Origin: Campylobacter lari
Lineage (GTDB): Bacteria > Campylobacterota > Campylobacteria > Campylobacterales > Campylobacteraceae
Assembly (NCBI RefSeq): GCF_001017575.1
Contig: NZ_CP011372.1
Span: 558,001-622,000, forward strand
Reading direction: 5' to 3'
Length of the DNA stretch: 64,000 bases
Shown in pieces: positions 1 to 10,074 of this stretch. Below the pieces are notes generated by a model that made no database searches, had not been told where the DNA came from, and saw only the letters and a list, made by a program, of their open reading frames with translations. The position numbers were made by a program, and so were the translations under genes. Numbering within the stretch: the stretch's first letter is position 1; every line of letters starts with the position of its first letter.

Positions 1-954
<954 letters not shown>

Positions 955-955
955 G

Positions 956-1032
956 TGGTACGCCCAAGAGGATTCGAACCTCTGACCTTTTGAACCGCAA
1001 TCAAATGCTCTATCCAGCTGAGCTATGGGCGC
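956..1032 (-). tRNA. tRNA-Arg (anticodon GCG)
   Basis: The reverse strand folds as a 77-nt cloverleaf. The 5' end GCGCCCA pairs with TGGGCGT before the encoded CCA at 958-956. The anticodon loop TTGCGGT gives anticodon GCG (Arg, CGY codons), and GGTTCGAATCC forms the T arm. It lies directly behind the CorA-like gene on the opposite strand. Confidence 0.93.
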
Positions 1033-1152
1033 AAAATAAAAGAGTAATTTTATCAAAAAATTCTTAAAATTAGCAAAAACAAGTAATTTTATAGAATTTT
1101 TATATTTTTATGCTAATCTTCTTTGAATAATATTTTAGCTTAAGGCAAAGTA

Positions 1153-2595
1153 ATGATACATAAGATTTTAATAGCCAATAGAGGCGAGATTGCAGTAAGG
1201 GTAATCCGTGCTTGTAGGGATTTGCATATAAAAAGTGTTGCTGTTTATACTGAACCTGATCATGAGTGTTTGCATGTAAAAGTTGCTGATGAAGCATATA
1301 GAATAGGAACTGATGCTATAAGAGGGTATTTAGATGGTAAAAGAATAGTTGAAATTGCTAAAGCCTGTGGAGCCGATGCTATACATCCTGGATATGGCTT
1401 TTTAAGCGAAAATTATGAATTTGCAAAAGAATGCGAAGAAGCAGGGATTATCTTTATAGGGCCAAAATCAGATGTTATCCGTAAAATGGGAAATAAAAAT
1501 ATAGCAAGATATTTAATGAAAAAAAATGGAATTCCTGTAGTTCCAGGTACTGAAAAATTAAATCATTGTACACTAGAAGAAATCAAACTTCAAGCTTTAA
1601 AAATAGGCTATCCTGTGATTTTAAAAGCCAGTGGTGGCGGTGGTGGTAGAGGTATACGCGTAGTACATAAAGAAGAAGATTTAGAAAAATCTTTTGAAGC
1701 ATGCAAAAGAGAAGCGCTAAGCTTTTTTAAAAATGATGAAGTTTTTATGGAAAAATATGTTATTAATCCAAGGCATATTGAGTTTCAAATTTTAGCAGAT
1801 AATTATGGTAATATTATTCATCTTTGTGAAAGAGATTGTTCAATACAAAGAAGACACCAAAAAATTATAGAAATAGCACCTTGTCCAAGTATCTCAGAAA
1901 AATTAAGAAAAACTATAGGTGTTACTGCAGTAGCTGCTGCAAAAGCTGTGGGTTATACCAATGTTGGGACAGTTGAGTTTTTGCTTGATGATTATAATAG
2001 ATTTTATTTTATGGAAATGAATACAAGAATTCAAGTAGAACACCCAATCACGGAAGAAATCACAGGAATTGATCTTATCACAAGACAAATTCGTATAGCA
2101 AATGGGGAAATTTTAGATCTTGAGCAAAGCGATATAAAGCCAAGAGGCTTTGCGATAGAAGCTAGGATTACAGCAGAAAATGTATGGAAAAATTTTATTC
2201 CAAGTCCGGGTAAAATCACAGAATATTTTCCAGCTTTAGGGCCGTCTGTAAGAGTGGATAGTCATTTGTATAAAGACTACACTGTGCCACCTTATTATGA
2301 TTCTTTGCTTGCAAAATTAATCGTTAAAGGCTCAAGTTATGATAGCGCAGTTAATAGACTTGAGAGAGCTTTAAAAGAATTTGTGATTGATGATATTAGA
2401 ACAACTGTGCCATTTTTGATTGCAATTACCAAAATAAGAGAATTTAGAAGAGGGTATTTTGATACTTCTTTTATAGAAACACATATGGAAGAGCTTTTAG
2501 AAAAAACAGAAGATAGGCACCAAGAAAACAAAGAAGAAGTAATTGCTGCTATAGCTGCGGCCTTACAAAAGATAAAAGAAAGTAGACAATCATGA
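1153..2595 (+). CDS. pycA: Pyruvate/acetyl-CoA carboxylase subunit A (biotin carboxylase)
   Basis: A 480-residue ATP-grasp biotin carboxylase. It has the N-terminal KILIANRGEIAVRVIRACRD motif, the glycine-rich ATP loop KASGGGGGRGIR (about residues 158-170) and the catalytic segment EMNTRIQVEHPITE (about 288-301). It carboxylates biotin on a separate carrier subunit. In C. jejuni the 480-residue paralogue is PycA of the two-subunit anaplerotic pyruvate carboxylase, distinct from the shorter AccC. Length and the neighbours (small protein, bpt, J-domain protein) favour pycA, but accC cannot be excluded without alignment. Its stop overlaps the next start (ATGA at 2592-2595). Confidence 0.85.
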   Translation: MIHKILIANRGEIAVRVIRACRDLHIKSVAVYTEPDHECLHVKVADEAYRIGTDAIRGYLDGKRIVEIAKACGADAIHPGYGFLSENYEFAKECEEAGIIFIGPKSDVIRKMGNKNIARYLMKKNGIPVVPGTEKLNHCTLEEIKLQALKIGYPVILKASGGGGGRGIRVVHKEEDLEKSFEACKREALSFFKNDEVFMEKYVINPRHIEFQILADNYGNIIHLCERDCSIQRRHQKIIEIAPCPSISEKLRKTIGVTAVAAAKAVGYTNVGTVEFLLDDYNRFYFMEMNTRIQVEHPITEEITGIDLITRQIRIANGEILDLEQSDIKPRGFAIEARITAENVWKNFIPSPGKITEYFPALGPSVRVDSHLYKDYTVPPYYDSLLAKLIVKGSSYDSAVNRLERALKEFVIDDIRTTVPFLIAITKIREFRRGYFDTSFIETHMEELLEKTEDRHQENKEEVIAAIAAALQKIKESRQS

Positions 2596-2852
2596 GTTTT
2601 TTAGATGAATTAAAAGATATAAAAAAAGCACTCCAAAAAGAACAAGGTCAAACAAAAAAAGAAAAAGTTAAAGCGAGTAAAAGTGGAGTGAGTATGAAAA
2701 ATACTGACTTAGATACTATACAAAAAGACTTAGCTAAGCAAAATGAGGATAAAAAACAAGAACAAGAATTTGAAGATATGTTTTTAAAAGAAGAGCGTTT
2801 GGCTAATGAATTTATGGAATTTGTAAAAAATAGCGATATTAAAAAGATCTAA
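2592..2852 (+). CDS. Small charged hypothetical protein
   Basis: An 86-residue, lysine/glutamate-rich, probably helical protein with no membrane segment. It starts in the ATGA overlap with pycA and ends in a TAATG overlap with bpt, so translation is coupled on both sides. C. jejuni has a similar small gene at this place. No domain recognised; a role linked to its operon partners is inference only. Confidence 0.75.
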   Translation: MSFLDELKDIKKALQKEQGQTKKEKVKASKSGVSMKNTDLDTIQKDLAKQNEDKKQEQEFEDMFLKEERLANEFMEFVKNSDIKKI

Positions 2853-3571
2853 TGAATAATATTATTGGTTTTTGTACTTTAGAAGAAGAATGCCCTTATC
2901 TTGAAAATAGGTATTGTAGAAATGAATATAATTATATATCTTTTATTAATAAAGCACAAAATCAAGAATTAGTTTCAAGAGGTTGGCGTCGTTTTGGTTC
3001 GTATTTTTCAAGACCAATATGTAATGATTGTAATGAATGTCAAAATTTGCGTATTTTAGTGGAGAATTTTCATTTTAGCAAAAGTTATCGCAGGGTTTTG
3101 AAAAAAAATATAGCTACTAAAATAATCTTACAAAAACCTTCTTTAAGTGATGAGCATCTATTATTATACGAAAAATATCATCATTATCAAAAAGATAAGA
3201 GAAATTGGAAAATTTATGATTTAAATTTTAGAAAATATTACAATCTTTATGTAGATAATGCAGGTACTTTTGGATACGAGCTTGATTTTTATATAGATAA
3301 TAAGCTAGTTTGTGTTGATTTGATCGATATTTTAGAAGATGGAATTTCTAGTATATATTGTTTTTATGATCCTGATTTTTCTCATCTAAGTCTCGGTAAA
3401 TACTCACTTTTAACAGAAATAAAACTTGCACAATTAAAAAAATTAAAATACATTTATTTAGGATATTTTGTAAAAGGGTGTCAATCTTTATCGTATAAAG
3501 CCGATTATAGTCCAAATGAAATTTTAAAACACACTAGTGCTTTAAATGAACAAGCATTTTTGTGGAGTTAG
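2852..3571 (+). CDS. bpt: Aspartate/glutamate leucyltransferase (N-end rule)
   Basis: A 239-residue member of the ATE1/Bpt family, which moves Leu from Leu-tRNA onto N-terminal Asp or Glu of proteins so that ClpS/ClpAP can recognise them. Visible motifs are the cysteine cluster [15 protein letters not shown] (about residues 55-69), the N-terminal C-x5-C region, and the C-terminal [18 protein letters not shown] segment. Length fits the bacterial family (about 240). The leucyl rather than arginyl specificity is assumed from bacterial homologues. It overlaps the upstream stop by one base. Confidence 0.88.
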   Translation: MNNIIGFCTLEEECPYLENRYCRNEYNYISFINKAQNQELVSRGWRRFGSYFSRPICNDCNECQNLRILVENFHFSKSYRRVLKKNIATKIILQKPSLSDEHLLLYEKYHHYQKDKRNWKIYDLNFRKYYNLYVDNAGTFGYELDFYIDNKLVCVDLIDILEDGISSIYCFYDPDFSHLSLGKYSLLTEIKLAQLKKLKYIYLGYFVKGCQSLSYKADYSPNEILKHTSALNEQAFLWS

Positions 3572-3589
3572 GTTTATAGAGAGGATTTT

Positions 3590-4396
3590 ATGCAAGTAGT
3601 GCAAACTTTAGAATCAGTTAGTGTTAATACTGATGATTTTTTAATGTTTAAATATTTTCAAGATCTTATCCGTAAAAATTTTTCTAAAGTTATAGGTAAT
3701 AAAAATAAAACATTATCTTTTTTTGTAGAAAATGAAATTCCTCAAAGAAGATATTTTTTAAAACTTGTTAATCACAAGTATAAAAAAAATACTGGAAATC
3801 AAATCGATAATCTTACCTTTGCGCACTATAAAACCTTTAAGTTAAACCTTGCTCAAGCAAATACTTTAAAACCTGTAATCTTTGCTAAAATAGGCTTTGC
3901 ACAAAAGAATATTTTAATCACACTAAGTTCAAATGAAAAATTATTTGCTGTGTATTTGGAGCAGTATTTTAAAGACCATAAAAGTGTGTATGATGAAAAA
4001 AATTGTATTTTTTCAGTAGAATACAAAGATGATAACACTTTGAATCTTTTAGAAATTTTAGCAAGCGTGAATGAGCATTTAAAATATTGTGTTGATTTTA
4101 CGATTAACGAAACTCAGCTTTTAGAATTTAGAAATAAAATGAAAAATAAAGCTAGTACTAATTGGAAATTTAATGCACTAGCAAAGCTTTTTGAAAATTA
4201 TTTTCAAACACTAGGGTGTAATTCTAGCGATGATTTTGCTACTATTAGACAAAATTATCTTAACTTAGTTAAAATTTATCATCCTGATCGCCATCAAGGT
4301 AAAAGTAAGATCGAGCAAGCTTATTGTCGTAAAGAATTTGAGAAGATTCAGCTTGCTTATGAGAGTTTAAAATCTTTATATAAAAATAATACTTGA
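3590..4396 (+). CDS. DnaJ-domain (C-terminal J domain) protein
   Basis: A 268-residue protein whose last 65 or so residues form a J domain. The HPD tripeptide is present in KIYHPDRHQGKS (near residue 231), followed by the FEKIQLAYESLK helix. The first 200 residues are not recognised and would be the client-binding part. A J domain at the C-terminus is the TerB/DjlA-like arrangement rather than that of true DnaJ. It probably stimulates a DnaK-type ATPase. It follows bpt by 18 bases, behind a good ribosome site (GAGAGGA). Confidence 0.85.
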   Translation: MQVVQTLESVSVNTDDFLMFKYFQDLIRKNFSKVIGNKNKTLSFFVENEIPQRRYFLKLVNHKYKKNTGNQIDNLTFAHYKTFKLNLAQANTLKPVIFAKIGFAQKNILITLSSNEKLFAVYLEQYFKDHKSVYDEKNCIFSVEYKDDNTLNLLEILASVNEHLKYCVDFTINETQLLEFRNKMKNKASTNWKFNALAKLFENYFQTLGCNSSDDFATIRQNYLNLVKIYHPDRHQGKSKIEQAYCRKEFEKIQLAYESLKSLYKNNT

Positions 4397-4467
4397 AGTT
4401 AAAATAACATCATTTTAAGTTGCAATTTATTAAAATTAACTTTTTTATAAAAATTTAGGGAATAATA

Positions 4468-5631
4468 TTGGTTGCTGATAGAAAGTTATTTTTTTTAAGT
4501 TGTATTCTCATAACCATAGGAATACTTTTTTCTTATTCTTTAAGTGCTTTTACTGTGCTTTATTTAGAATATAATGAATTTCATTTTTTCATCAGACAGC
4601 TTTTTTTTGGGCTTAGCGGTATAGCTATTATTTATTTTGTTTCAAGATTAAATCCTGATAGTAAAATGGCACACTATTTGATGATAAGCGTTTTACTCAT
4701 CTCCTTTTTGTTTATACTTATTTTACCTTTTTTACCCACCTTTCTTGCTACTGCAGCAGGTGGTGCTAAAAGGTGGATTAGGCTTGGTCCTTTATCTATC
4801 TCTCCAGTTGAATTTTTTAAAATAGGTTTGATTTATTTCCTTGCTTGGTCTTATACAAGAAGGATTGATGATAGTAAAAAAGCAATCAAGCATGAAGTTT
4901 TAATTTTAATTCCTTATTTTATTTTAGCTGCTTTTGTTATTGGTTATATTTATATGACACAAAATGATTTAGGACAAAGCGTTATTTCTTTTTTCTTGGT
5001 TTTTGCTTTAGCTTTTTTTGCAGGAGCTAGTAAAAGACTTTTTGCTTTTGGTGTGGTTATTGTTGGAATGATTGGTGTTTTGGTGATTTTAAGTAATCAA
5101 AGAAGAATTCAGCGTATTTCTGCTTGGTGGGGAAATATTCAAGATGCATTTTTGCCTTTCTTTCCTGATTGGCTAGCAAGTGCTTTAAGGGTAAGCCATA
5201 ATTCAGAACCTTATCAAATTTCACATAGTTTAAATGCTATAGCTCATGGTGGATTTTTTGGAGAGGGTTTAGGGCTTGGAACTTTTAAACTGGGATTTTT
5301 AAGTGAAGTGCATACAGACTTTGTTTTATCAGGGATTACTGAAGAAATAGGGCTATTAGGATTAGGCATTATATGTTTTATTTATTTGATGGTGATACTT
5401 AGAATTTTTAGAATAGCAGGGCGTTGTGAAAATAAGGTTCATTTTTTGTTTTGTTCAGGTGTAGCTTTACTTTTATTATTTTCATTTTTTATGAATGCAT
5501 TTGGAATTATTTCTTTAACCCCATTAAAAGGAGTTGCTGTACCACTTTTAAGTTATGGTGGTAGTTCGATGTGGTCTATTTGTCTTGGAATAGGTTATGT
5601 TTTAATGATTAGTAAGAAAGTAAAAATTTAA
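4468..5631 (+). CDS. ftsW: Septal peptidoglycan polymerase FtsW (SEDS family)
   Basis: A 387-residue polytopic membrane protein of the SEDS family. Signature stretches are GGAKRWIRLGPLSISPVEFFK (first loop), QNDLGQSV, the HNSEPYQISHSLNAIAHGG loop, and PLLSYGGSSMW near the C-terminus. FtsW polymerises lipid II with a class B penicillin-binding protein at the division site. The second SEDS gene at 58959-60068 is shorter and looks like RodA, which supports calling this one FtsW. The start is a TTG placed after GGGAATAATA. Confidence 0.9.
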   Translation: MVADRKLFFLSCILITIGILFSYSLSAFTVLYLEYNEFHFFIRQLFFGLSGIAIIYFVSRLNPDSKMAHYLMISVLLISFLFILILPFLPTFLATAAGGAKRWIRLGPLSISPVEFFKIGLIYFLAWSYTRRIDDSKKAIKHEVLILIPYFILAAFVIGYIYMTQNDLGQSVISFFLVFALAFFAGASKRLFAFGVVIVGMIGVLVILSNQRRIQRISAWWGNIQDAFLPFFPDWLASALRVSHNSEPYQISHSLNAIAHGGFFGEGLGLGTFKLGFLSEVHTDFVLSGITEEIGLLGLGIICFIYLMVILRIFRIAGRCENKVHFLFCSGVALLLLFSFFMNAFGIISLTPLKGVAVPLLSYGGSSMWSICLGIGYVLMISKKVKI

Positions 5632-5711
5632 ATACATTAATTAAAATATATAAAAATTAACTTAAATAAAAAATATTTTATAACAACTCTTTACAAAAAA
5701 CTTTTTTCTGC

Positions 5712-5717
5712 TATAAT
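5712..5717 (+). promoter_or_regulatory. Predicted -10 box upstream of the leader ORF and binding-protein gene
   Basis: TATAAT in the context GCTATAATTATGC fits the Campylobacter sigma-70 promoter, which relies on the -10 box. Transcription would begin near 5724, just before the AAAGGAGGCGG ribosome site of the short leader ORF. Confidence 0.6.
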
Positions 5718-5748
5718 TATGCTCACATTTATTATAAAGGAGGCGGAT

Positions 5749-5781
5749 ATGAAGAAATACAGGCGTTTAAACACATTATAA
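5749..5781 (+). CDS. Short upstream ORF (10-residue leader peptide)
   Basis: An ORF MKKYRRLNTL-stop with a near-perfect ribosome site (AAAGGAGG, 5 bases before ATG). It lies between a clear -10 box (5712-5717) and the amino-acid-binding protein gene that begins 40 bases later. Such a strong site for a 10-codon ORF suggests a translated leader peptide. The tandem Arg-Arg and Leu codons could serve as an amino-acid sensor, but no terminator/antiterminator pair is obvious, so the mechanism is open. Confidence 0.5.
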   Translation: MKKYRRLNTL

Positions 5782-5821
5782 TCATTTATCAATTTTATTT
5801 TAATTTTAACAAGGGAAAAAA

Positions 5822-6580
5822 ATGAAAAAAATATTATATGTTGTTTTAGCGTTATTTGGTATATTAGCTTTAGGTGCTTGCTCAAGCGATAAAAGTCAAG
5901 CTAGTGCTTCTGGTGAAAAGGTTTATAAAGTAGGTATAGCTGCAAATTATCCTCCTTTTGATTTTATTAAAGATGCAAAAATTACCGGCTTTGATGTTGA
6001 TTTATTAGAAGAGATAGCAAAAAGAGAAAATTTAAAACTTGAATGGGTAAATATGAGTTTTGATGGTTTAATCCCTGCTTTAAAAGCTGGAAAGATTGAT
6101 ATGATAGCTTCTGCTATGAGTTCAACACCACAAAGATTAACAAGTATGGATTTTAGTGATACTTATTTTAATACTAAAAATTTATATTTAAAATTAAAAA
6201 CAGATTCTAGTATTAGTGATAAGCAAAGTTTAGAAGGTAAAAAAATAGGTGTTCAACTTGGAACTATCCAAGAAAGTGCTGCTAAGGCTATTCCAAATGC
6301 TCAAGTGGTAGCTAGCGAGGAAATGTTAGCTGCGATTTTAGCTTTAAAAGCTGGTAAAGTAGATGCAGTTTTAACAGATAAAGATATTGGTAAGGGTTAT
6401 TTAAAAACTAATGAAGAATTAGAAGCATTTTTAGAAGAAAATGATGGAAGTTCAGGTTTTTGTGTAGCTTTTGATAAAGGAAAACAAACTGAGCTTGTTC
6501 AAAAAATCAATGCAGGTTTAGAAAAAGTTAAAGCTGATGGTACTTACCAAAAAATTGTAGAAAAATACGATTTGCAATAA
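5822..6580 (+). CDS. Amino-acid ABC transporter substrate-binding lipoprotein
   Basis: A 252-residue family 3 solute-binding protein. A lipoprotein signal (LFGILALGAC, Cys near residue 20) is followed by the typical VGIAANYPPFDF ligand-entry strand, GFDVDLLEEIA, and LIPALKAGKIDMI. It would bind a polar amino acid at the outer face of the inner membrane. No permease or ATPase adjoins it; a matching permease/ATPase pair lies at 50246-51728, beyond the prophage. The ligand cannot be told from sequence. It is probably controlled by the leader region at 5712-5781. Confidence 0.85.
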   Translation: MKKILYVVLALFGILALGACSSDKSQASASGEKVYKVGIAANYPPFDFIKDAKITGFDVDLLEEIAKRENLKLEWVNMSFDGLIPALKAGKIDMIASAMSSTPQRLTSMDFSDTYFNTKNLYLKLKTDSSISDKQSLEGKKIGVQLGTIQESAAKAIPNAQVVASEEMLAAILALKAGKVDAVLTDKDIGKGYLKTNEELEAFLEENDGSSGFCVAFDKGKQTELVQKINAGLEKVKADGTYQKIVEKYDLQ

Positions 6581-7846
6581 TTAACTTAAAGCCTTGATAC
6601 TTGCTTTCAAGGCTTTAAAAAAATACTCTATATCTTCTTTTGTATGTGTATAATGAAAACCCACTCTTAACCAACCTGGTTTAGATTTTAATTCTTGATT
6701 GTCTTTTAGATTGAGTAAATCATGCCCATAAGGTCCTGCACAAGCACAGCCTGCTCTTGTTTCTATCTTATAGGTTTTGCTTAATTTATAAGCTAAATCA
6801 AAAGGAGAAATTCCTTCTATATTAAAAGCAAAAATAGGTAATCTATGAGTGATATTTTTTGCATATAAGATCATTTTTGGAAAATTTACACATTGCTTGA
6901 AAAAATATTCACAAAGTTCTTTTTCTTTTTTTTCTATATTTTTTAAACCTATTTCATTGCGTACTTTAAAAGCCAAACTTGCTCTAATTAGTTGAATAAT
7001 GCCAGGTGTACCACCTTCTTCTAAATTTTCAACTTCGCACAAGTATTGCTGAGAGGTTCTTGAAACATAGCCTACGGTTCCACCTGCAGCAAAGCTAGGA
7101 GTATTACCACATAGACTTTTTTTAATAGCAAGCAAACCACAAGATCCTACACCTCCAAGTAATTTATGAGAACTGATAAACACTGCATCGTAAAATTTAG
7201 GATTTAAGTTAGCATAAGGAGCTAAGGTGGAAATATCAAAGGCGACTACGCCATTATATTGTTTGATTAGAGTGTAGATTTTTTTATAATCACTTAAAAT
7301 TCCAGTAACATTAGAAGCTGCGTTAAAGCTTGCTATGATTTGTCTGTTTTTAGATTTTTTTAGTAATTTTTCTAAAAAAGCATAATCTAACTCGCCATTT
7401 TTATCTAAGGGTATGCGAACACATTCACACAAAGCCTCTCTAAATGAAAGTTCATTAGAATGGTGTTCATAAGGTCCTACTATAACCAAAGGCAAGGTGT
7501 TTTTATCTGTATTTTTAAAATATTTTTCTTTAATAAGCGGGGGTATGTACAGACCTAAAAGTTCTTGAAATTTTTTAATAGCAGCTGAAGATCCACTCCC
7601 ACAAGCTATAAGAGCAAAGCTATCATCTAATTCAAGGTATTTTTTTAAATTTATTCTTGCATTTTCATAATGTTGCTGTGTAATGAAAGAATTTAAAGAG
7701 CTATCTGAGTGTGTATTTGCATAGGTAATAAGAATTTTTTTAATTTCCTTTTCTATGCTTTTTAGAGCTAAAGCGCTAGCTGTAAAGTCAAAATAATATA
7801 TTCCTTTTTTTAAAATAATATCTTTTTTTAATGTTTCAATATTCAA
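6581..7846 (-). CDS. Aminotransferase class V / cysteine desulfurase-like protein
   Basis: A 421-residue PLP enzyme of the class V fold. The cofactor lysine is in SSHKLLGG (about residue 230), the cofactor-binding Asp in VAFDISTLAPY, and RAGCACAGPYGHD near the C-terminus resembles the loop that carries the active cysteine in SufS/CsdA. Other length and loop features differ from NifS/SufS, so the substrate is uncertain. It ends back to back with the binding-protein gene, with no gap. In C. jejuni a like gene also sits just before the DUF234 and flgS genes. Confidence 0.75.
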   Translation of the reverse strand: MNIETLKKDIILKKGIYYFDFTASALALKSIEKEIKKILITYANTHSDSSLNSFITQQHYENARINLKKYLELDDSFALIACGSGSSAAIKKFQELLGLYIPPLIKEKYFKNTDKNTLPLVIVGPYEHHSNELSFREALCECVRIPLDKNGELDYAFLEKLLKKSKNRQIIASFNAASNVTGILSDYKKIYTLIKQYNGVVAFDISTLAPYANLNPKFYDAVFISSHKLLGGVGSCGLLAIKKSLCGNTPSFAAGGTVGYVSRTSQQYLCEVENLEEGGTPGIIQLIRASLAFKVRNEIGLKNIEKKEKELCEYFFKQCVNFPKMILYAKNITHRLPIFAFNIEGISPFDLAYKLSKTYKIETRAGCACAGPYGHDLLNLKDNQELKSKPGWLRVGFHYTHTKEDIEYFFKALKASIKALS

Positions 7847-7903
7847 AAAATTCCCCTAAAAATTTGTTAAAATTATAACATACAAAATATTTAAAATAAG
7901 GAT

Positions 7904-8755
7904 ATGACTATAAAATTTAGTGAATTTTCAAAGCATTGTGGTTCTTTAGAGCTTAAAAGTGTTTTTGATTTTTATAGTGTTTTTGATGAATTTGAATTTG
8001 ATTTGAAATTAAATTTATATGATAATATTTTAAATGTTTTTGTTTTAAATGCTTTTGATATTTTAGCTGATTTAAATTTAGATGAAAATAGCTTAAAAGC
8101 TTTAAGTGTTTTGAGTAAAAATGATAGAAAACGCTATTCTATTAATAAATCCATTCCGCATTTTCAAGCACTAGGGCTTATCAATAAGCTTTTAGAAAGA
8201 AATATTTTGATTTTAGAAAAAAGTCAAGAAAAACCTATTATAAAAAATAAAAGACAAAAAATTAAAAAAGAATTGCGCTCTTATAGTATTCAAGATAAGG
8301 TTGTTTTTAAAAACCAAGGATTAAGATTTTTCTTTTATTTTATATATCCTAACTTAAACCTAGTTGCGATGAAAAAACACAATGAATTAATAGAAATAAT
8401 CCAAGAAAATTTAGAAAAATATCAAAGCTTTACTTTTGAACTTTTGTGTAAAGAATTTTTAGCCAAAAAGCTTAAAGTGAATCAAGTATATAGTTTTTGG
8501 AATTATTACCATGAAATAGATTTGTATTATCATGAAAATAATTTTTGTGTTTTAGGTGAGGTTAAATTTAAAGAAAGAAAAATATGTAAAAATATTTTAA
8601 ATACTTTAAAAAATAAGGCAAAGCAGTTGCAAATTCAACCAAATTTGTATGTGCTTTTTTCAAAACAAGGTTTTAGCAAAGAGCTTGTATTAAACAAAGA
8701 ACCTAATTTGCTTTTATATACTTTAGATGATTTTGATTTTTTGATTAAGGATTGA
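7904..8755 (+). CDS. DUF234 (PD-(D/E)xK-like) protein
   Basis: A 283-residue soluble protein. The C-terminal half resembles DUF234, the nuclease-like domain found behind archaeal-type AAA ATPases: FFYFIYPNL, then FTFELLCKEFL, HEIDLYY and VLGEVKFKER. The last three give the D...E-x-K order of a PD-(D/E)xK site. The AAA part of fused homologues is absent. Start ATG follows AAGGAT. It is 1 base upstream of flgS and probably co-transcribed; function unknown. Confidence 0.6.
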   Translation: MTIKFSEFSKHCGSLELKSVFDFYSVFDEFEFDLKLNLYDNILNVFVLNAFDILADLNLDENSLKALSVLSKNDRKRYSINKSIPHFQALGLINKLLERNILILEKSQEKPIIKNKRQKIKKELRSYSIQDKVVFKNQGLRFFFYFIYPNLNLVAMKKHNELIEIIQENLEKYQSFTFELLCKEFLAKKLKVNQVYSFWNYYHEIDLYYHENNFCVLGEVKFKERKICKNILNTLKNKAKQLQIQPNLYVLFSKQGFSKELVLNKEPNLLLYTLDDFDFLIKD

Positions 8756-8756
8756 T

Positions 8757-9773
8757 ATGGATGAAAATATTTTAAAAAGTTTAGATTCTAGTGAAAAAGA
8801 AAACTTACAACAAGGTTTAAAAGCATTAATAGAACAAACCTATGTTATAGAAAATGAATATAAGCAACTTAATGAAAACTACACAGCATTAAGACAAATG
8901 GTAAGTGAGATTATAGAGGTTTTACCTATGGCTTTGTGGATTTTAGACGCAAATAAAAATATCATTTTGCAAAATAATTTAGCTACACAAAAGCCAAAGC
9001 TTTTAGAGTGTATTGATCTTGATAAAACACACTATGAGCTTGAGTTTGATCATAAATTTTATTTAATCAAAATTACCTCTCATATTGATAAACTTATAGT
9101 AAATGCAACAGATATTAGTGATGAAAAAAGAAATGAAAGATTAGCCAGCATGGGAACAGTTGCTGCACACTTAGCACATGAAATACGCAATCCTATCGGC
9201 TCTATTTCTTTATTAAGCTCTACTTTGTTTGAAAGAAGTGAGTTAAAAAATAAGCATATAGTTTTAGAAATTCAAAAAGCAATTTCAAGAGTAGAGCGTA
9301 TTGTAAATTCTACCTTGCTTTTTACAAAAGGTGTGCATGTTAATTTAAATGAGTTTAATTTAAAAGAATTACAAGATGAATGCGAGCAGGCTATTGGAGC
9401 TTATAATTATCTAGCTAATATTGATTTTAAATTTGAATTTTTGGATTTAAAAATCAATGCAGATAAATCTTTGCTTGCTTTGGTTTTGCAAAATTTGCTT
9501 TATAATGCCATAGATGCTATTGAAGAAAGTGAAAATGATGATGGTTGTATAAAAGTTAAATGCGAGCAAAAAGAAGATAAAGTTTTTATTAAAGTTTATG
9601 ATAATGGTGTGAGTATCAAAGATAAAAAAATGGTTTTTGAAGCTTTTAAAACAACCAAATTAAAAGGCAATGGTTTGGGCCTTTCTTTATCAAAACAAAT
9701 TATTGATGCGCATAATGGGATTTTAGGTTTTGATGAAAATCCAAAATGTTTTTTTATAGAGCTTAAAATTTAA
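8757..9773 (+). CDS. flgS: Flagellar sensor histidine kinase FlgS
   Basis: A 338-residue soluble histidine kinase. The N-terminal half holds a coiled coil and a PAS-like region (ALWILDANKNIIL). The H-box is LAHEIRNPIGS (His near residue 141), the N-box LLYNAIDAIEES (about 246-257), the G1 box VYDNGVSI and the G2 box GNGLGLSLS (about 303). There is no membrane segment, as expected for FlgS, which senses the flagellar export apparatus and phosphorylates FlgR to turn on sigma-54 flagellar genes. The DUF234/aminotransferase context matches C. jejuni. Confidence 0.88.
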   Translation: MDENILKSLDSSEKENLQQGLKALIEQTYVIENEYKQLNENYTALRQMVSEIIEVLPMALWILDANKNIILQNNLATQKPKLLECIDLDKTHYELEFDHKFYLIKITSHIDKLIVNATDISDEKRNERLASMGTVAAHLAHEIRNPIGSISLLSSTLFERSELKNKHIVLEIQKAISRVERIVNSTLLFTKGVHVNLNEFNLKELQDECEQAIGAYNYLANIDFKFEFLDLKINADKSLLALVLQNLLYNAIDAIEESENDDGCIKVKCEQKEDKVFIKVYDNGVSIKDKKMVFEAFKTTKLKGNGLGLSLSKQIIDAHNGILGFDENPKCFFIELKI

Positions 9774-9815
9774 GCTCTATAAAATAAATTTTTTCTTAAA
9801 ATAATAAAAATATTT

Positions 9816-9892
9816 GTCCTCATAGCTCAGCTGGATAGAGCGCAGAATTCCTAATTCTGAGGTCGCAAGTTCAAACCTTGCTGGGGACACCA
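9816..9892 (+). tRNA. tRNA-Arg (anticodon CCT), prophage attachment gene
   Basis: A 77-nt cloverleaf from GTCCTCATAG to the encoded CCA at 9890-9892. The anticodon stem CAGAA/TTCTG closes loop TTCCTAA, giving anticodon CCT. Its 3' part, from 9868, is repeated at 49744-49770. The phage therefore integrated here and restored the tRNA. Confidence 0.95.
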
Positions 9893-9894
9893 TT
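9868..9894 (+). repeat. attL core (tRNA-Arg 3' end)
   Basis: 27 bp identical to 49744-49770, covering the T arm, acceptor 3' strand and CCA of tRNA-Arg(CCT) plus two bases. The flanking bases differ on both sides (a/t before, a/t after). Confidence 0.95.
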
Positions 9895-9994
9895 ATTATT
9901 TAAATGCATTTCTTACATTTCTTTAAACCTCTATTTTTAGGTATTTGTAGTATTTTATTTATTTCTTTTATTTCATTTATTTGATATAATTTCA

Positions 9995-10010
9995 ATACCC
10001 ATTTTATACC
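9995..10010 (+). promoter_or_regulatory. Candidate integrase arm-type site at attL
   Basis: ATACCCATTTTATACC occurs here and, exactly, at 49675-49690 near attR. Related GGTATTGGGTATA and GGGTATAAAG copies in inverse orientation follow at about 10027-10064. Short repeats flanking a core on both ends are typical of tyrosine-recombinase arm sites. The int promoter is probably inside this region and so may be autoregulated. Confidence 0.55.
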
Positions 10011-10074
10011 CAGCGTTATTTTTTATAGGTATTGGGTATATTTTTGGTATTTTTTGGGTATAAAGGGGCGAAAA

